Made by a program: the position numbers and the translations under genes. Source: an uncultured Actinomycetes bacterium (GTDB taxonomy: Bacteria; Actinomycetota; Actinomycetes; Nanopelagicales; Nanopelagicaceae). From it: a DNA stretch of 64,000 bases. The notes under the pieces are model-generated. The model was given only the letters and a program-made list of their open reading frames with translations, searched no databases and had not been told where the DNA came from. Shown piece by piece: positions 16,343 through 24,663 of the stretch (its first letter is position 1; every line of letters begins with the position of its first letter). The stretch lies in assembly GCA_903834145.1 (NCBI GenBank), contig CAILHY010000022.1:1-64000 (forward strand), written 5' to 3'.

Positions 16343-17188
16343 ATGAAGAAAATTATTAAGCTCGCACCCGTTGCAGCCATCGCCCTAGCGTTCACAGCGC
16401 TGACCGGCGTATCTACAAGTGCATCTGCCGCAAGCACATGCACACCAAGTACTCTCAAAACAGTCACTGCTAAGACCTTGACCATTGCTACAGGCACTCC
16501 TGCATACACTCCTTGGGTTATCGATGATAAGCCAGAGACCGGAAAAGGATTCGAAGCAGCAGTTGCTTATGCAGTTGCAAAGAAACTCGGTTATACAAAC
16601 GCTCAAGTGAAGTGGATTCGTACTTCTTTTGATGCCGCAATTGCCCCTGGACCAAAGAAGTTTGACTTTAACATTCAGCAATATTCCATCACTGCTGATC
16701 GTGCAAAGGTTGTCGATTTCTCATCGGCTTATTACAAGTCCAATCAAGCAATTGTCACTTACAAAGGAAGCAAACTCGATGGAGTGAAAAGCATCGCAGC
16801 CGTGAAGGCAGCCAAGGCGACAATTGGCGCCGCAGTTGCATCGACTTCACTCGATGCTGTGTCAAACCTACTCGGAGTTAAACCACAGGTATTCAACGAC
16901 AACGCAGCGGCTGTAACAGCTTTGAAGAATAAGCAGATTGATGGCTTGGTTGTTGATCTACCAACAGCTTTCTATCTTGCAGCAGCAGAGATTCCAAACG
17001 GTGTTATTGCTGGTCAATTCGCGAACGTAGATAAAGCAGATAAGGGTGCAGGTCTATTACTTGCCAAGAACAGCCCAATCACTGCTTGCGTCACGAAGGC
17101 GCTCGACGCGGTGCGTGCAAGTGGCGAATTGGCAACTATCACCACAAAGTGGCTCACTGCTTCTGCGGGTGCACCACTGCTTAAGTAG
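16343..17188 (+). CDS. Polar-amino-acid ABC transporter substrate-binding protein (SAM-riboswitch controlled)
   Basis: A 281-aa periplasmic-type binding protein of SBP family 3. It has a signal peptide (MKKIIKLAPVAAIALAF...SASA, cleavage near residue 30) and mature-region hallmarks PETGKGFEAAVAYAVAKKLGY, DFNIQQYSITADRAKVVDFSSAYY and DGLVVDLPTAFYL. No lipobox Cys is evident, though a Cys lies a few residues after the predicted cleavage site. It would deliver its ligand to the permease and ATPase downstream. The SAM-IV riboswitch immediately upstream points to methionine or a methionine precursor as substrate (inference). Confidence 0.88.
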   Translation: MKKIIKLAPVAAIALAFTALTGVSTSASAASTCTPSTLKTVTAKTLTIATGTPAYTPWVIDDKPETGKGFEAAVAYAVAKKLGYTNAQVKWIRTSFDAAIAPGPKKFDFNIQQYSITADRAKVVDFSSAYYKSNQAIVTYKGSKLDGVKSIAAVKAAKATIGAAVASTSLDAVSNLLGVKPQVFNDNAAAVTALKNKQIDGLVVDLPTAFYLAAAEIPNGVIAGQFANVDKADKGAGLLLAKNSPITACVTKALDAVRASGELATITTKWLTASAGAPLLK

Positions 17189-17209
17189 TTTCCAAGCAAT
17201 AAAACTCAC

Positions 17210-17215
17210 TAAACT
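17210..17215 (+). promoter_or_regulatory. Candidate -10 box (TAAACT) for leaderless permease mRNA
   Basis: TAAACT ends 6 nt before the permease ATG at 17222, and no ribosome site is present. It may provide a riboswitch-independent internal promoter for permease and ATPase. Confidence 0.45.
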
Positions 17216-17221
17216 AGATAC

Positions 17222-18133
17222 ATGTCTGAAGATGTAAGGCGCGGAGATGGGTCACCCAACTCCGCGCCTTACTCTTTTGGCGGGGAGTGGACTCCAAGCG
17301 ATTTCGAAATTCAACGTCGTGCTGATCGCAAAAAGAAGGTGCGAAAGAACGCATTTATAGCTGCATTTTCGAGTATTTTCGTTTTGGGAACCTTGATGAC
17401 AATTATTGTCACCTCTCCTGGATGGAAAGTACTTTCGGCAACGTTTTTTGATTGGTCTTATGGGTTCACAATCTTGCCCAAGATTCTTGTTGGGTTCTTT
17501 GAATCCAACGTCATCCTTACTCTCATCGCTTCAGCATCTGTCGCTGTTATTGGATTGACGCTCGCCCTTATTCGCACTTCTCGCTCGCCTGCCCTTACTC
17601 CTTTTAGAATCCTCGCCACCATTTATGTCGATATGTTTCGTGGCATCCCAATGCTCCTCATTATTTTGCTTGTTGGTTTTGGAATCCCTGCCCTTCAACT
17701 CAAGGGCGTCACTAACAATGTATTCATTCTTGGAATTATTGCTGTCATCATTACCTACAGCGCATATGTAGCCGAGGTAATTCGAAGCGGAATTCTTACC
17801 GTTCATCCCAGCCAGCGGGCGGCGGCACGATCTTTGGGACTCTCTAACTTTCAGACTCTTCGATACGTTGTATTACCGCAAGCTTTGCGACGTGTTACAC
17901 CGCCTCTTCTCAATGACCTTGTCGCACTGATTAAAGACACAGGCTTGGTCTCAATCCTGGGAGTCACGGATGCTATTCGTGCGGCTCAAATTGAAGCCAG
18001 CCGTACTTTTAACTACACCCCATATGTAATAGCAGCCTGCATTTTTCTTTTGGTGACTATCCCGTTGACTCGATACACCGACCGCACTCTACGCAGATCT
18101 ATAGAACGCCAGAATGCGCAGGGTCAAGCATGA
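17222..18133 (+). CDS. Amino-acid ABC transporter permease (HisM/GlnP type)
   Basis: A 303-aa protein with a charged cytoplasmic N-terminus of about 45 residues and five membrane segments. It has the PAAT-family permease signatures: VDMFRGIPMLLIILLV and the EAA-like loop AYVAEVIRSGILTVHPSQRAAARSLGLS, followed by VVLPQALRRVTPPLLND. It forms the membrane channel for the binding protein upstream. Its stop overlaps the ATPase start by 4 nt. Confidence 0.9.
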   Translation: MSEDVRRGDGSPNSAPYSFGGEWTPSDFEIQRRADRKKKVRKNAFIAAFSSIFVLGTLMTIIVTSPGWKVLSATFFDWSYGFTILPKILVGFFESNVILTLIASASVAVIGLTLALIRTSRSPALTPFRILATIYVDMFRGIPMLLIILLVGFGIPALQLKGVTNNVFILGIIAVIITYSAYVAEVIRSGILTVHPSQRAAARSLGLSNFQTLRYVVLPQALRRVTPPLLNDLVALIKDTGLVSILGVTDAIRAAQIEASRTFNYTPYVIAACIFLLVTIPLTRYTDRTLRRSIERQNAQGQA

Positions 18134-18879
18134 GTATGCCTGTCCTAGAGGTTAAGGAGGTGCGTAAAGCTTTTGGAAGTGAAGTAGTCCTGGAGGACAT
18201 TTCAATCACCGTTCCCGAACACACGGCGACAGTACTTATCGGGGCTTCAGGTTCGGGTAAATCAACGCTCCTTCGATGCATCAACCTTCTCGAACTCGTT
18301 GATGATGGAATCATTAAACTAGATGGGCAAGAAATCACTTCCGTAGATACTGATCCTGATGTTGTGCGCCGTAAATTGGGAATGGTATTTCAATCTTTCA
18401 ATCTTTTCCCTCATATGAAAGTTCTGGAAAATATCATTCTCGCGCCGATGCGCGTTCATGGAATGAGCCGCGATGAGGCTACCGAAAAAGCTCTGGAACT
18501 TTTGAATCGCTTTGGGCTCAGTGAAAAGGCAGATCAATATCCCGATCGTCTCAGCGGCGGCCAACAACAACGAGTTGCCATCATCCGCTCATTAGCAGTT
18601 GCTCCCAGACTCCTCCTTTTGGATGAAGTGACATCAGCGTTGGATCCCGTCTTGGTCAATGAAGTGTTGAGTACTGTCCGCGAACTCAAGGATCATGGCA
18701 TGACGATGGTTCTTGCTACGCACGAAATGGGATTTGCTAGACAAGTTGCCGATGAAGTTTGCTTCTTAGAAAAAGGAAGAATTTTGGAATGGGGAACACC
18801 TGAAAAAATGTTGGAGAATCCTACGAACCCTCGAACCAAGGATTTCTTGCAACGTGTTCACGAGGCCGGAAGGCTCTAG
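18130..18879 (+). CDS. Amino-acid ABC transporter ATP-binding protein (GlnQ type)
   Basis: A 249-aa ATPase with Walker A GASGSGKST (about residues 38-46), Q-loop VFQSFNLFPHM, signature LSGGQQQR, Walker B LLLLDEVTSALD and switch His in LATHEMGFA. All catalytic elements are intact. It powers the importer encoded by the two genes before it. The following gene's GTG shares the last base of its stop. Confidence 0.93.
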   Translation: MSMPVLEVKEVRKAFGSEVVLEDISITVPEHTATVLIGASGSGKSTLLRCINLLELVDDGIIKLDGQEITSVDTDPDVVRRKLGMVFQSFNLFPHMKVLENIILAPMRVHGMSRDEATEKALELLNRFGLSEKADQYPDRLSGGQQQRVAIIRSLAVAPRLLLLDEVTSALDPVLVNEVLSTVRELKDHGMTMVLATHEMGFARQVADEVCFLEKGRILEWGTPEKMLENPTNPRTKDFLQRVHEAGRL

Positions 18880-19685
18880 TGAATCCGAAGAATTTCGAGA
18901 TTATTCCCGGCTCTCTTGAATCACCCGTCATTCTTCACGTCCCTCACTCTTCTCGATCTATACCTGCAGATGTGCGCACCGAGATTCTCCTAGGAGATAG
19001 GCAACTTTCGGCGGAGCTCGATTCCATGACCGATACCCTCACTGACGAAATTGCCTTGCTAGCTGCCCAAAAAAGTGAAGTCAGGCCTTGGATATTTATC
19101 AATCGGTATTCTCGACTAGTTATCGACCCCGAACGTTTCCCAGATGATCGCGAAGTCATGAATGCCGTTGGCATGGGCGCCGTTTATCGCAAGACTTCGA
19201 CCGGCAAAAATCTACGAAGTCCAAATTTTGCGAGCGAGAGCGTTTTATTAGATAGCTTTTTTCATCCTTATTCGCAGGCTATAGAGACACTGGTGTCGGA
19301 GCGATTGGATGATCTTGGGGGAGTAACAATTATTGATGTGCATTCTTATCGCTCAGAACAACATGAGAATGCGGTCAATCATGGACAAAAACGACCACAG
19401 ATGTGCATTGGGACTGATGAATTTCACACACCTGGATGGCTTGTTGAGGCTGCGCAAAATTCCTTTAATCCCTTGGTCGAAACTTTTCTTAACGAGCCTT
19501 ATTCAGGTACCTATGTGCCCATGAAATATTTTGGTATCGAACCGAGAGTCTCGTCGATCATGATGGAGACCCGCGCAGATATTTTTCTTGATGAAAAATT
19601 AACATTACATGAGGGCGCCGAAGATGTGATACTTGGGCTCTCTTCTCTTATCGATCTCGTTAGACCTTTTGTACACCGCCAATAA
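18879..19685 (+). CDS. N-formylglutamate amidohydrolase family protein
   Basis: A 268-aa protein of the FGase (HutG-type) family. It has ILHVPHSSRSIPADVR near residue 16, a DRYS-like FINRYSRLVIDPERFPDD, TIIDVHSYRSE (His and acidic metal ligands) and a late SIMMETRADIFLDE. These zinc enzymes release formate from N-formyl amino acids. The GTG start overlaps the ATPase stop by one base, so it belongs to the transporter operon. With a SAM riboswitch in front, hydrolysis of an N-formyl (or other N-acyl) methionine-type substrate after import is an attractive but untested idea. Confidence 0.8.
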   Translation: MNPKNFEIIPGSLESPVILHVPHSSRSIPADVRTEILLGDRQLSAELDSMTDTLTDEIALLAAQKSEVRPWIFINRYSRLVIDPERFPDDREVMNAVGMGAVYRKTSTGKNLRSPNFASESVLLDSFFHPYSQAIETLVSERLDDLGGVTIIDVHSYRSEQHENAVNHGQKRPQMCIGTDEFHTPGWLVEAAQNSFNPLVETFLNEPYSGTYVPMKYFGIEPRVSSIMMETRADIFLDEKLTLHEGAEDVILGLSSLIDLVRPFVHRQ

Positions 19686-19739
19686 CGCGACGCGAGATGT
19701 GTAACTCCTTTCAGTTTCCCCAATCGACCTCCAGTGCAA

Positions 19740-19745
19740 TATCCT
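19740..19745 (+). promoter_or_regulatory. Candidate -10 box (TATCCT) for leaderless sulP
   Basis: TATCCT ends 7 nt before the ATG at 19753; no ribosome site is seen. Confidence 0.5.
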
Positions 19746-19752
19746 GACGAAT

Positions 19753-20997
19753 ATGTTGCCCAGACGCGCTGATTATCAGGTAGATCGAAAGTCCCTAACC
19801 GCTGACGTCGTTGCGGGAGTGACCGTTGCTGTAGTGGCACTGCCGTTAGCTATTGGTTTTGGAATTACAACTGGGATGTCAGCGGCGGCGGGATTAACAA
19901 CGGCGATCATCGCGGGCTTTTTAGCGGCGATTTTTGGTGGTTCCAACTATCAAGTAAGCGGTCCCACTGGAGCGATGACCGTTGTTCTGATTCCCATTAT
20001 TCATCAATACGGAATCGTTGCAATTCCATTTCTTGGTGTACTTGCAGGCTTGATTGTCATAGCCATGGCTTTGCTTCGATTGGGATCCATCATTAACCGG
20101 GTGCCGTGGGCGGTCGTAGAAGGTTTTACTGTTGGAATTGCCTGTGTAATTGCGCTGCAACAGCTGCCGCTAGCTTTTGGTATTGCAAAAGCCAAGGGTG
20201 ATCGGTCATTGGTTGTCGCCTGGGGAACGGTGCGAAATGCTCTCAACGCAGGTTTGCATTGGCAAACCATTTTCATAGTAATTCTCACACTGGTTGTGAA
20301 ATTCGGATATCCAAAACTTTCGCACCTATTTCATTTCAGGGTGCACATTCCGGCCAGCTTCGTGGCGATCATTGTTTCTCTTCTTGTTGTCAAAATCTTT
20401 TCTCTCTCGACAAAAACGATTGGAGATATTCCGCGCAGTGTTGGGAGTTGGCGCGGAGCAGATATTTCTTTCAATGACATCACTCATTTGTTGTGGCCCG
20501 CGTTTTTGATTGCACTTTTATGTGCCATTGAGTCGCTTCTTTCTGCCCGAGTGGCTGATGGGTTAGTGCACGTGCCAAAAGAGAAGCATTACAGCCCAAA
20601 CCGTGAATTATTGGGTCAGGGTTTGGGAACTGCTATTGCATCGCTTTTCGGTGGAATGCCAGCCACGGGCGCAATTGCGCGAACCAGTGTCAACGTTCGA
20701 GCCGGAGCAAAAACACGATTGGCCGCAGTGATCCATTCTTTCGTTCTTCTCTTCATTGCCCTTGTAGCTGCGCCATGGGTCAGCCAGATTCCTGCTGCAG
20801 CAATAGCAGGTGTCCTCCTTGGGACAAGTTACAGAATTCTCAATCCAACATCCCTTAAGGAATCTTTACGTACGACCAAAAGTGAAGCAACTGTTCTTTT
20901 AGTGACTGCTATTGCGACTGTTGCGATTGATCTCATTTGGGGGATCGGCATTGGGATCTGTCTCTATTTCTTTTTAAAGAAAATGCAGCGTCGCTAG
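19753..20997 (+). CDS. SulP-family anion transporter without STAS domain
   Basis: A 414-aa polytopic protein opening with DVVAGVTVAVVALPLAIGFGI and GSNYQVSGPTGAMTVVL, both SulP hallmarks. It then has FGGMPATGAIARTSVNVRAGAKT. It ends right after the last membrane segment (FLKKMQRR), so the usual cytoplasmic STAS domain of about 120-150 residues is absent. Family members carry sulfate, bicarbonate or dicarboxylates; the substrate is not assignable here. Its stop interlocks with the convergent ABC exporter gene through CTAG. Confidence 0.86.
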   Translation: MLPRRADYQVDRKSLTADVVAGVTVAVVALPLAIGFGITTGMSAAAGLTTAIIAGFLAAIFGGSNYQVSGPTGAMTVVLIPIIHQYGIVAIPFLGVLAGLIVIAMALLRLGSIINRVPWAVVEGFTVGIACVIALQQLPLAFGIAKAKGDRSLVVAWGTVRNALNAGLHWQTIFIVILTLVVKFGYPKLSHLFHFRVHIPASFVAIIVSLLVVKIFSLSTKTIGDIPRSVGSWRGADISFNDITHLLWPAFLIALLCAIESLLSARVADGLVHVPKEKHYSPNRELLGQGLGTAIASLFGGMPATGAIARTSVNVRAGAKTRLAAVIHSFVLLFIALVAAPWVSQIPAAAIAGVLLGTSYRILNPTSLKESLRTTKSEATVLLVTAIATVAIDLIWGIGIGICLYFFLKKMQRR

Positions 20998-22835
20998 CCT
21001 TCATCCCTCCAGGATTTCCAAAGTTCGGAGTAAGCCCCTCCTGCTTGCATGAGCTCTTGATGCGAACCCCATTCGGAAATCATTCCATCTTCAATAACAG
21101 CAATGATGTCGGCATCATGTGCTGTCTGTAGTCGATGTGCGATGGCGATGACGGTACGTCCTTCTAATACTTTAGATAGAGAGGATTCCAGATGACGTGC
21201 TGCACGTTGGTCGAGCAAGGATGTAGCCTCATCCAAGATTAAGGTATGAGGATTAGCCAAAACTAGGCGGGCCAGCGCAACCTGCTGGGCCTGTGTTGGC
21301 AAAAGCCGAGTCCCGCCCGTACCAACAAGTGTTTCCAGCCCTTCCGGCAACGCGCGTGCCCATTGGTCGGCATCGACAGCAGCCAGTGCGCTCCAAATTT
21401 CCTGTGGCGTGGCTTGCGGATTTGCGAGGGTAATGTTTTGCGAAAGAGTTCCAACAAATATGTGATGTTCTTGAGTGACCAGTGCAACGTGAGATCGTGC
21501 TTTCTCCACCGGTAAATAGCCAATTTCACTCTGCCCAACGGTAAGCCTTCCGCTATTTGGCGGTTGGATTCCTGCAAGAAGTTTACCTAGTGTGGATTTT
21601 CCAGCACCTGACGGACCCACGATCGCTAGGCGAGTACCCGGTTCCACGAGAAAGGAGATCCCTTTGAGGACATCGCGGCCTTCTTTATACCCATATCGAA
21701 TTTCATCACCCTTTACTTCAAATCCATCGGGCTCGGAATCTCTGATTTCTCGTTCATCTACTTCATGAATTCCCAGAAGGCGCGAGAGTGATGCCTTGCC
21801 ACCTTGAAGTTCATCAATCCACCAGAGCAGACCTTCGAGGGGGTCGATCATCATCTGCGAATACAGGAGTGATGTTGTGATTTGAGCAATCGTTAAGGTG
21901 CCGAGATTGTAGTAATGCGAGCCAACAAGAAGAACTACCGCTAGCGGAAGAATGTATCCCGCTTCAACAAAGGGAAACCATTGGCATCTCAGACGAAGCG
22001 TGTATCGCTCCCATTCGATCCATCGAGAAAGTGCGGCATCGCTGCGTTCAACTCGATCATCGCCTAACCGCAACGCATCAATAGTTCGGCCTGATTCAGC
22101 GGTTTCAACCAAGATCGAATTCATGAGCGCATACGATGATGCTTCCGTTCGGTAGGCCTGTGGAGATCTACGCAAATAGCGCCGAGTCACGACAAAGATT
22201 AGTGGCATCCCAATGAGTACCGCGGCGATGAAAATTGGCGCTGTAAAACCAATCGCCACCAAGATACTGGTAAGTGAGACCAAGCAAATTGTGATGATCG
22301 GGACTGCATCTCGTACCGCCCACTGTATGTGATCGATATCGGTAGTCGTTCGACTGAGTAACTCACCGCTACCTGCGCGCTCCACGACATTGGGTGGGAG
22401 TTCAACGACACGTTCGAGAAATCTTTCGCGAAGTGAAGATAGAACAAATTCTCCCAAGATTGATGCCTTAACGCGGGTCCAATATGCGAAGAGGGTCTGA
22501 ACAATCAATGCACTTCCTGCAATGAGCATGGCTCTCACGATATGAGCATGCGCGGGATCGCTGCTGAGTTTGCCCAAGAGGTTTCCAAAAATTCGAGGGG
22601 ATACAAGTGCGCAACCTGCTGTGATCAGTTGAAGGGCGGCAACTACATAGAAGCCCCTGCGGTGTTTGGCAACGAGAGTCAACATCTCTCGATTCACTGT
22701 TTTTGCAGAGGCGATAGGTAAACGCGATGAAGCTCGTCCTAACCCAAAATCCTTTGCGACTCTTTGGGATCGCTTTGGCGGCGACGGGAAAGCGCTCGGT
22801 GGCAGATATTGTTCTGCGGCAATTTTTCCTTTCAT
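20994..22835 (-). CDS. ABC exporter half-transporter B (intact Walker A, degenerate signature)
   Basis: A 613-aa type IV ABC half-transporter: six-helix membrane domain at about residues 50-330, then a nucleotide-binding domain. Walker A is intact (GPSGAGKST), as is Walker B with catalytic Glu (LILDEATSLLD) and the switch His (IAIAHRLQTA). The ABC signature, normally LSGGQ, reads LLPTQAQQVALARL. The gene starts inside the end of the upstream half-transporter (ATGA overlap), so the two form a heterodimer. Its lesion is complementary to its partner's. Likely role: export of a lipid, peptide or drug. Confidence 0.9.
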   Translation of the reverse strand: MKGKIAAEQYLPPSAFPSPPKRSQRVAKDFGLGRASSRLPIASAKTVNREMLTLVAKHRRGFYVVAALQLITAGCALVSPRIFGNLLGKLSSDPAHAHIVRAMLIAGSALIVQTLFAYWTRVKASILGEFVLSSLRERFLERVVELPPNVVERAGSGELLSRTTTDIDHIQWAVRDAVPIITICLVSLTSILVAIGFTAPIFIAAVLIGMPLIFVVTRRYLRRSPQAYRTEASSYALMNSILVETAESGRTIDALRLGDDRVERSDAALSRWIEWERYTLRLRCQWFPFVEAGYILPLAVVLLVGSHYYNLGTLTIAQITTSLLYSQMMIDPLEGLLWWIDELQGGKASLSRLLGIHEVDEREIRDSEPDGFEVKGDEIRYGYKEGRDVLKGISFLVEPGTRLAIVGPSGAGKSTLGKLLAGIQPPNSGRLTVGQSEIGYLPVEKARSHVALVTQEHHIFVGTLSQNITLANPQATPQEIWSALAAVDADQWARALPEGLETLVGTGGTRLLPTQAQQVALARLVLANPHTLILDEATSLLDQRAARHLESSLSKVLEGRTVIAIAHRLQTAHDADIIAVIEDGMISEWGSHQELMQAGGAYSELWKSWRDEG

Positions 22836-24571
22836 GCGCCCCACGTTACCAAATCTCGGTATGCCTGCGAGGTTTCAAGCAGATATGTATGACTTCCTTC
22901 AGATTCGCTGGCACCGTTAACTAAAAGAACGACGCGATCGGCTTTATCCAGAATTAGGGGAGAGTTGGTAAATACGACTGTGGTTTTACCCTCTCTGATC
23001 TCAAATATTCTCGAAGCAATTCGTGCTTCTGTATGCGCATCGACAGCGCTTGTTGGGTCATCTAAAACCATGATGGGTGGATCAACAAAGAGAGTGCGAG
23101 CCAGTGAAAGCCGCTGGCGTTGCCCCCCACTGAGGGTTCGACCTCGTTCGACAACTTCAGCTTCCATGCCTTCCCCTTCAAGGGAATCGAGAATATCTTG
23201 CGCACTCGCGGCTTGAATCGCATCATCGACACTGAGTCTTCCGCTACTGATCACCGAAAAAATCGATCCGATTGTTCCGGATAAAATGGCTGGATCTTTC
23301 TCCTGCGAATAGATTGCGCGGCGGATCGAACTCCTGCTGAAAGTAGTGAGAGGAAGTTGGCCCAGATAAACTTGATCGGCATCAACAAATCCACCAAGTC
23401 GATCACACAATTCATCCGCTAATTGCGGGTCGTCACTGACGATGGCGAGAAATTCGCGAGGGAGAATGGTGAGTCCTGATATGCCATCTTTGATAATCGC
23501 ACCAGTATCGGGGGATTCATTAGTGCCCCAATGATTGACCGTGTTTATGGATAGCAGATTGATAACGCGCCGAGCCGAAACACTTGCAGAAGTAATTCGT
23601 TGTGCGCTTTCCGTAAGAACTTTTAACGGCAACACTAAGAATGCGCTATATCCATAGAATGAAAGCAAAGCTCCGATTTTTAGGTTGCCCTGCACGACAA
23701 GATTTCCGCCAATGTAAATGACACCCAAGATCAAGGCGCCAGGCAGAATTACCTGCAACCCTTCTAGAAAAGATCGCATTCGTGCAGTTCGCACTGCGGC
23801 TGCCCTGACCTCTTGGGAAGCTGATTTAAATCGAGCGATAAATGCTTCTTCTCCACCGATGCCTCTTAATACCCGAAGGCCAGCTACCGTATCCGCCGCG
23901 AGGTTTGAAGCGTCACTGAGTTTTTTACGTTGATATGCCTCTCTGGCCTGCAGAGGTTTGATGATTGGCGCTATACCAAGACTCATGAGCGGAACGCCCA
24001 GAACGACAAGCCACCCGATAGTGGGCGATGATCTGATCAGAATCACTGACACGAAAATGAAAGAGATGATGGCGCCTGAGAGTCTAGGAATGAGATCAAA
24101 TGCACGAGCAACACGTTCCACGTCATTGCTATTGACCGAGACGACTTCGCCGGTGGATACCAATCTTGGTAAATCCGCCCCCAAGGATGCAGCTTTGCGA
24201 GTAATGATTTGTTGTAAACGCGTTGCGGCAACAACCCATCCACCTAGCGCCCGGCGGTGTCGCATAACACCAGCTAACGCTTGAATAGCGCCCAAGCACA
24301 TGATGGTGAAAGCCCATTTATTGACGCCAGCTTGATTGTGATCACTTATGGCTTGGATGCCTTTACCCAAAAATCCGGGCATGATGGCCAGGCAAGAAAA
24401 TGCGATAACTCCAAAGAAAGTTCCCGTAGTGATGATCCACCATTGGCTTCGACCGATCCAGAAAAGAAATGCGGGAACAGAGGAAATATTTGGGTTGCCT
24501 GGATCATGAAAGGGAACATGATCAAAGGGCGTACGTGGATCCCTACGCCGAAGTCCGAATATATTCTCCAT
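22832..24571 (-). CDS. ABC exporter half-transporter A (Walker A lost, intact signature)
   Basis: A 579-aa half-transporter with a six-helix membrane domain (about residues 40-320) and a nucleotide-binding domain. Where Walker A should be, the sequence reads FLAIVSDDPQLADEL with no GxxGxGK(S/T). The signature is canonical (LSGGQRQRLSLARTL). Walker B is LDDPTSAVD, so the catalytic Glu is Asp, and the switch His is replaced (VVFTNSPL). Paired with the next gene it would give one competent ATP site and one dead site. It is upstream of and overlaps its partner by 4 nt. Confidence 0.9.
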   Translation of the reverse strand: MENIFGLRRRDPRTPFDHVPFHDPGNPNISSVPAFLFWIGRSQWWIITTGTFFGVIAFSCLAIMPGFLGKGIQAISDHNQAGVNKWAFTIMCLGAIQALAGVMRHRRALGGWVVAATRLQQIITRKAASLGADLPRLVSTGEVVSVNSNDVERVARAFDLIPRLSGAIISFIFVSVILIRSSPTIGWLVVLGVPLMSLGIAPIIKPLQAREAYQRKKLSDASNLAADTVAGLRVLRGIGGEEAFIARFKSASQEVRAAAVRTARMRSFLEGLQVILPGALILGVIYIGGNLVVQGNLKIGALLSFYGYSAFLVLPLKVLTESAQRITSASVSARRVINLLSINTVNHWGTNESPDTGAIIKDGISGLTILPREFLAIVSDDPQLADELCDRLGGFVDADQVYLGQLPLTTFSRSSIRRAIYSQEKDPAILSGTIGSIFSVISSGRLSVDDAIQAASAQDILDSLEGEGMEAEVVERGRTLSGGQRQRLSLARTLFVDPPIMVLDDPTSAVDAHTEARIASRIFEIREGKTTVVFTNSPLILDKADRVVLLVNGASESEGSHTYLLETSQAYRDLVTWGA

Positions 24572-24663
24572 AAGCGGGAAAGACTACTACTGAGGTCATA
24601 TCTCATGGCGCCTGCAAGTAGGATTGCGCCCCTCGCGCATTGACACTATCAAGGAGAAATCAC

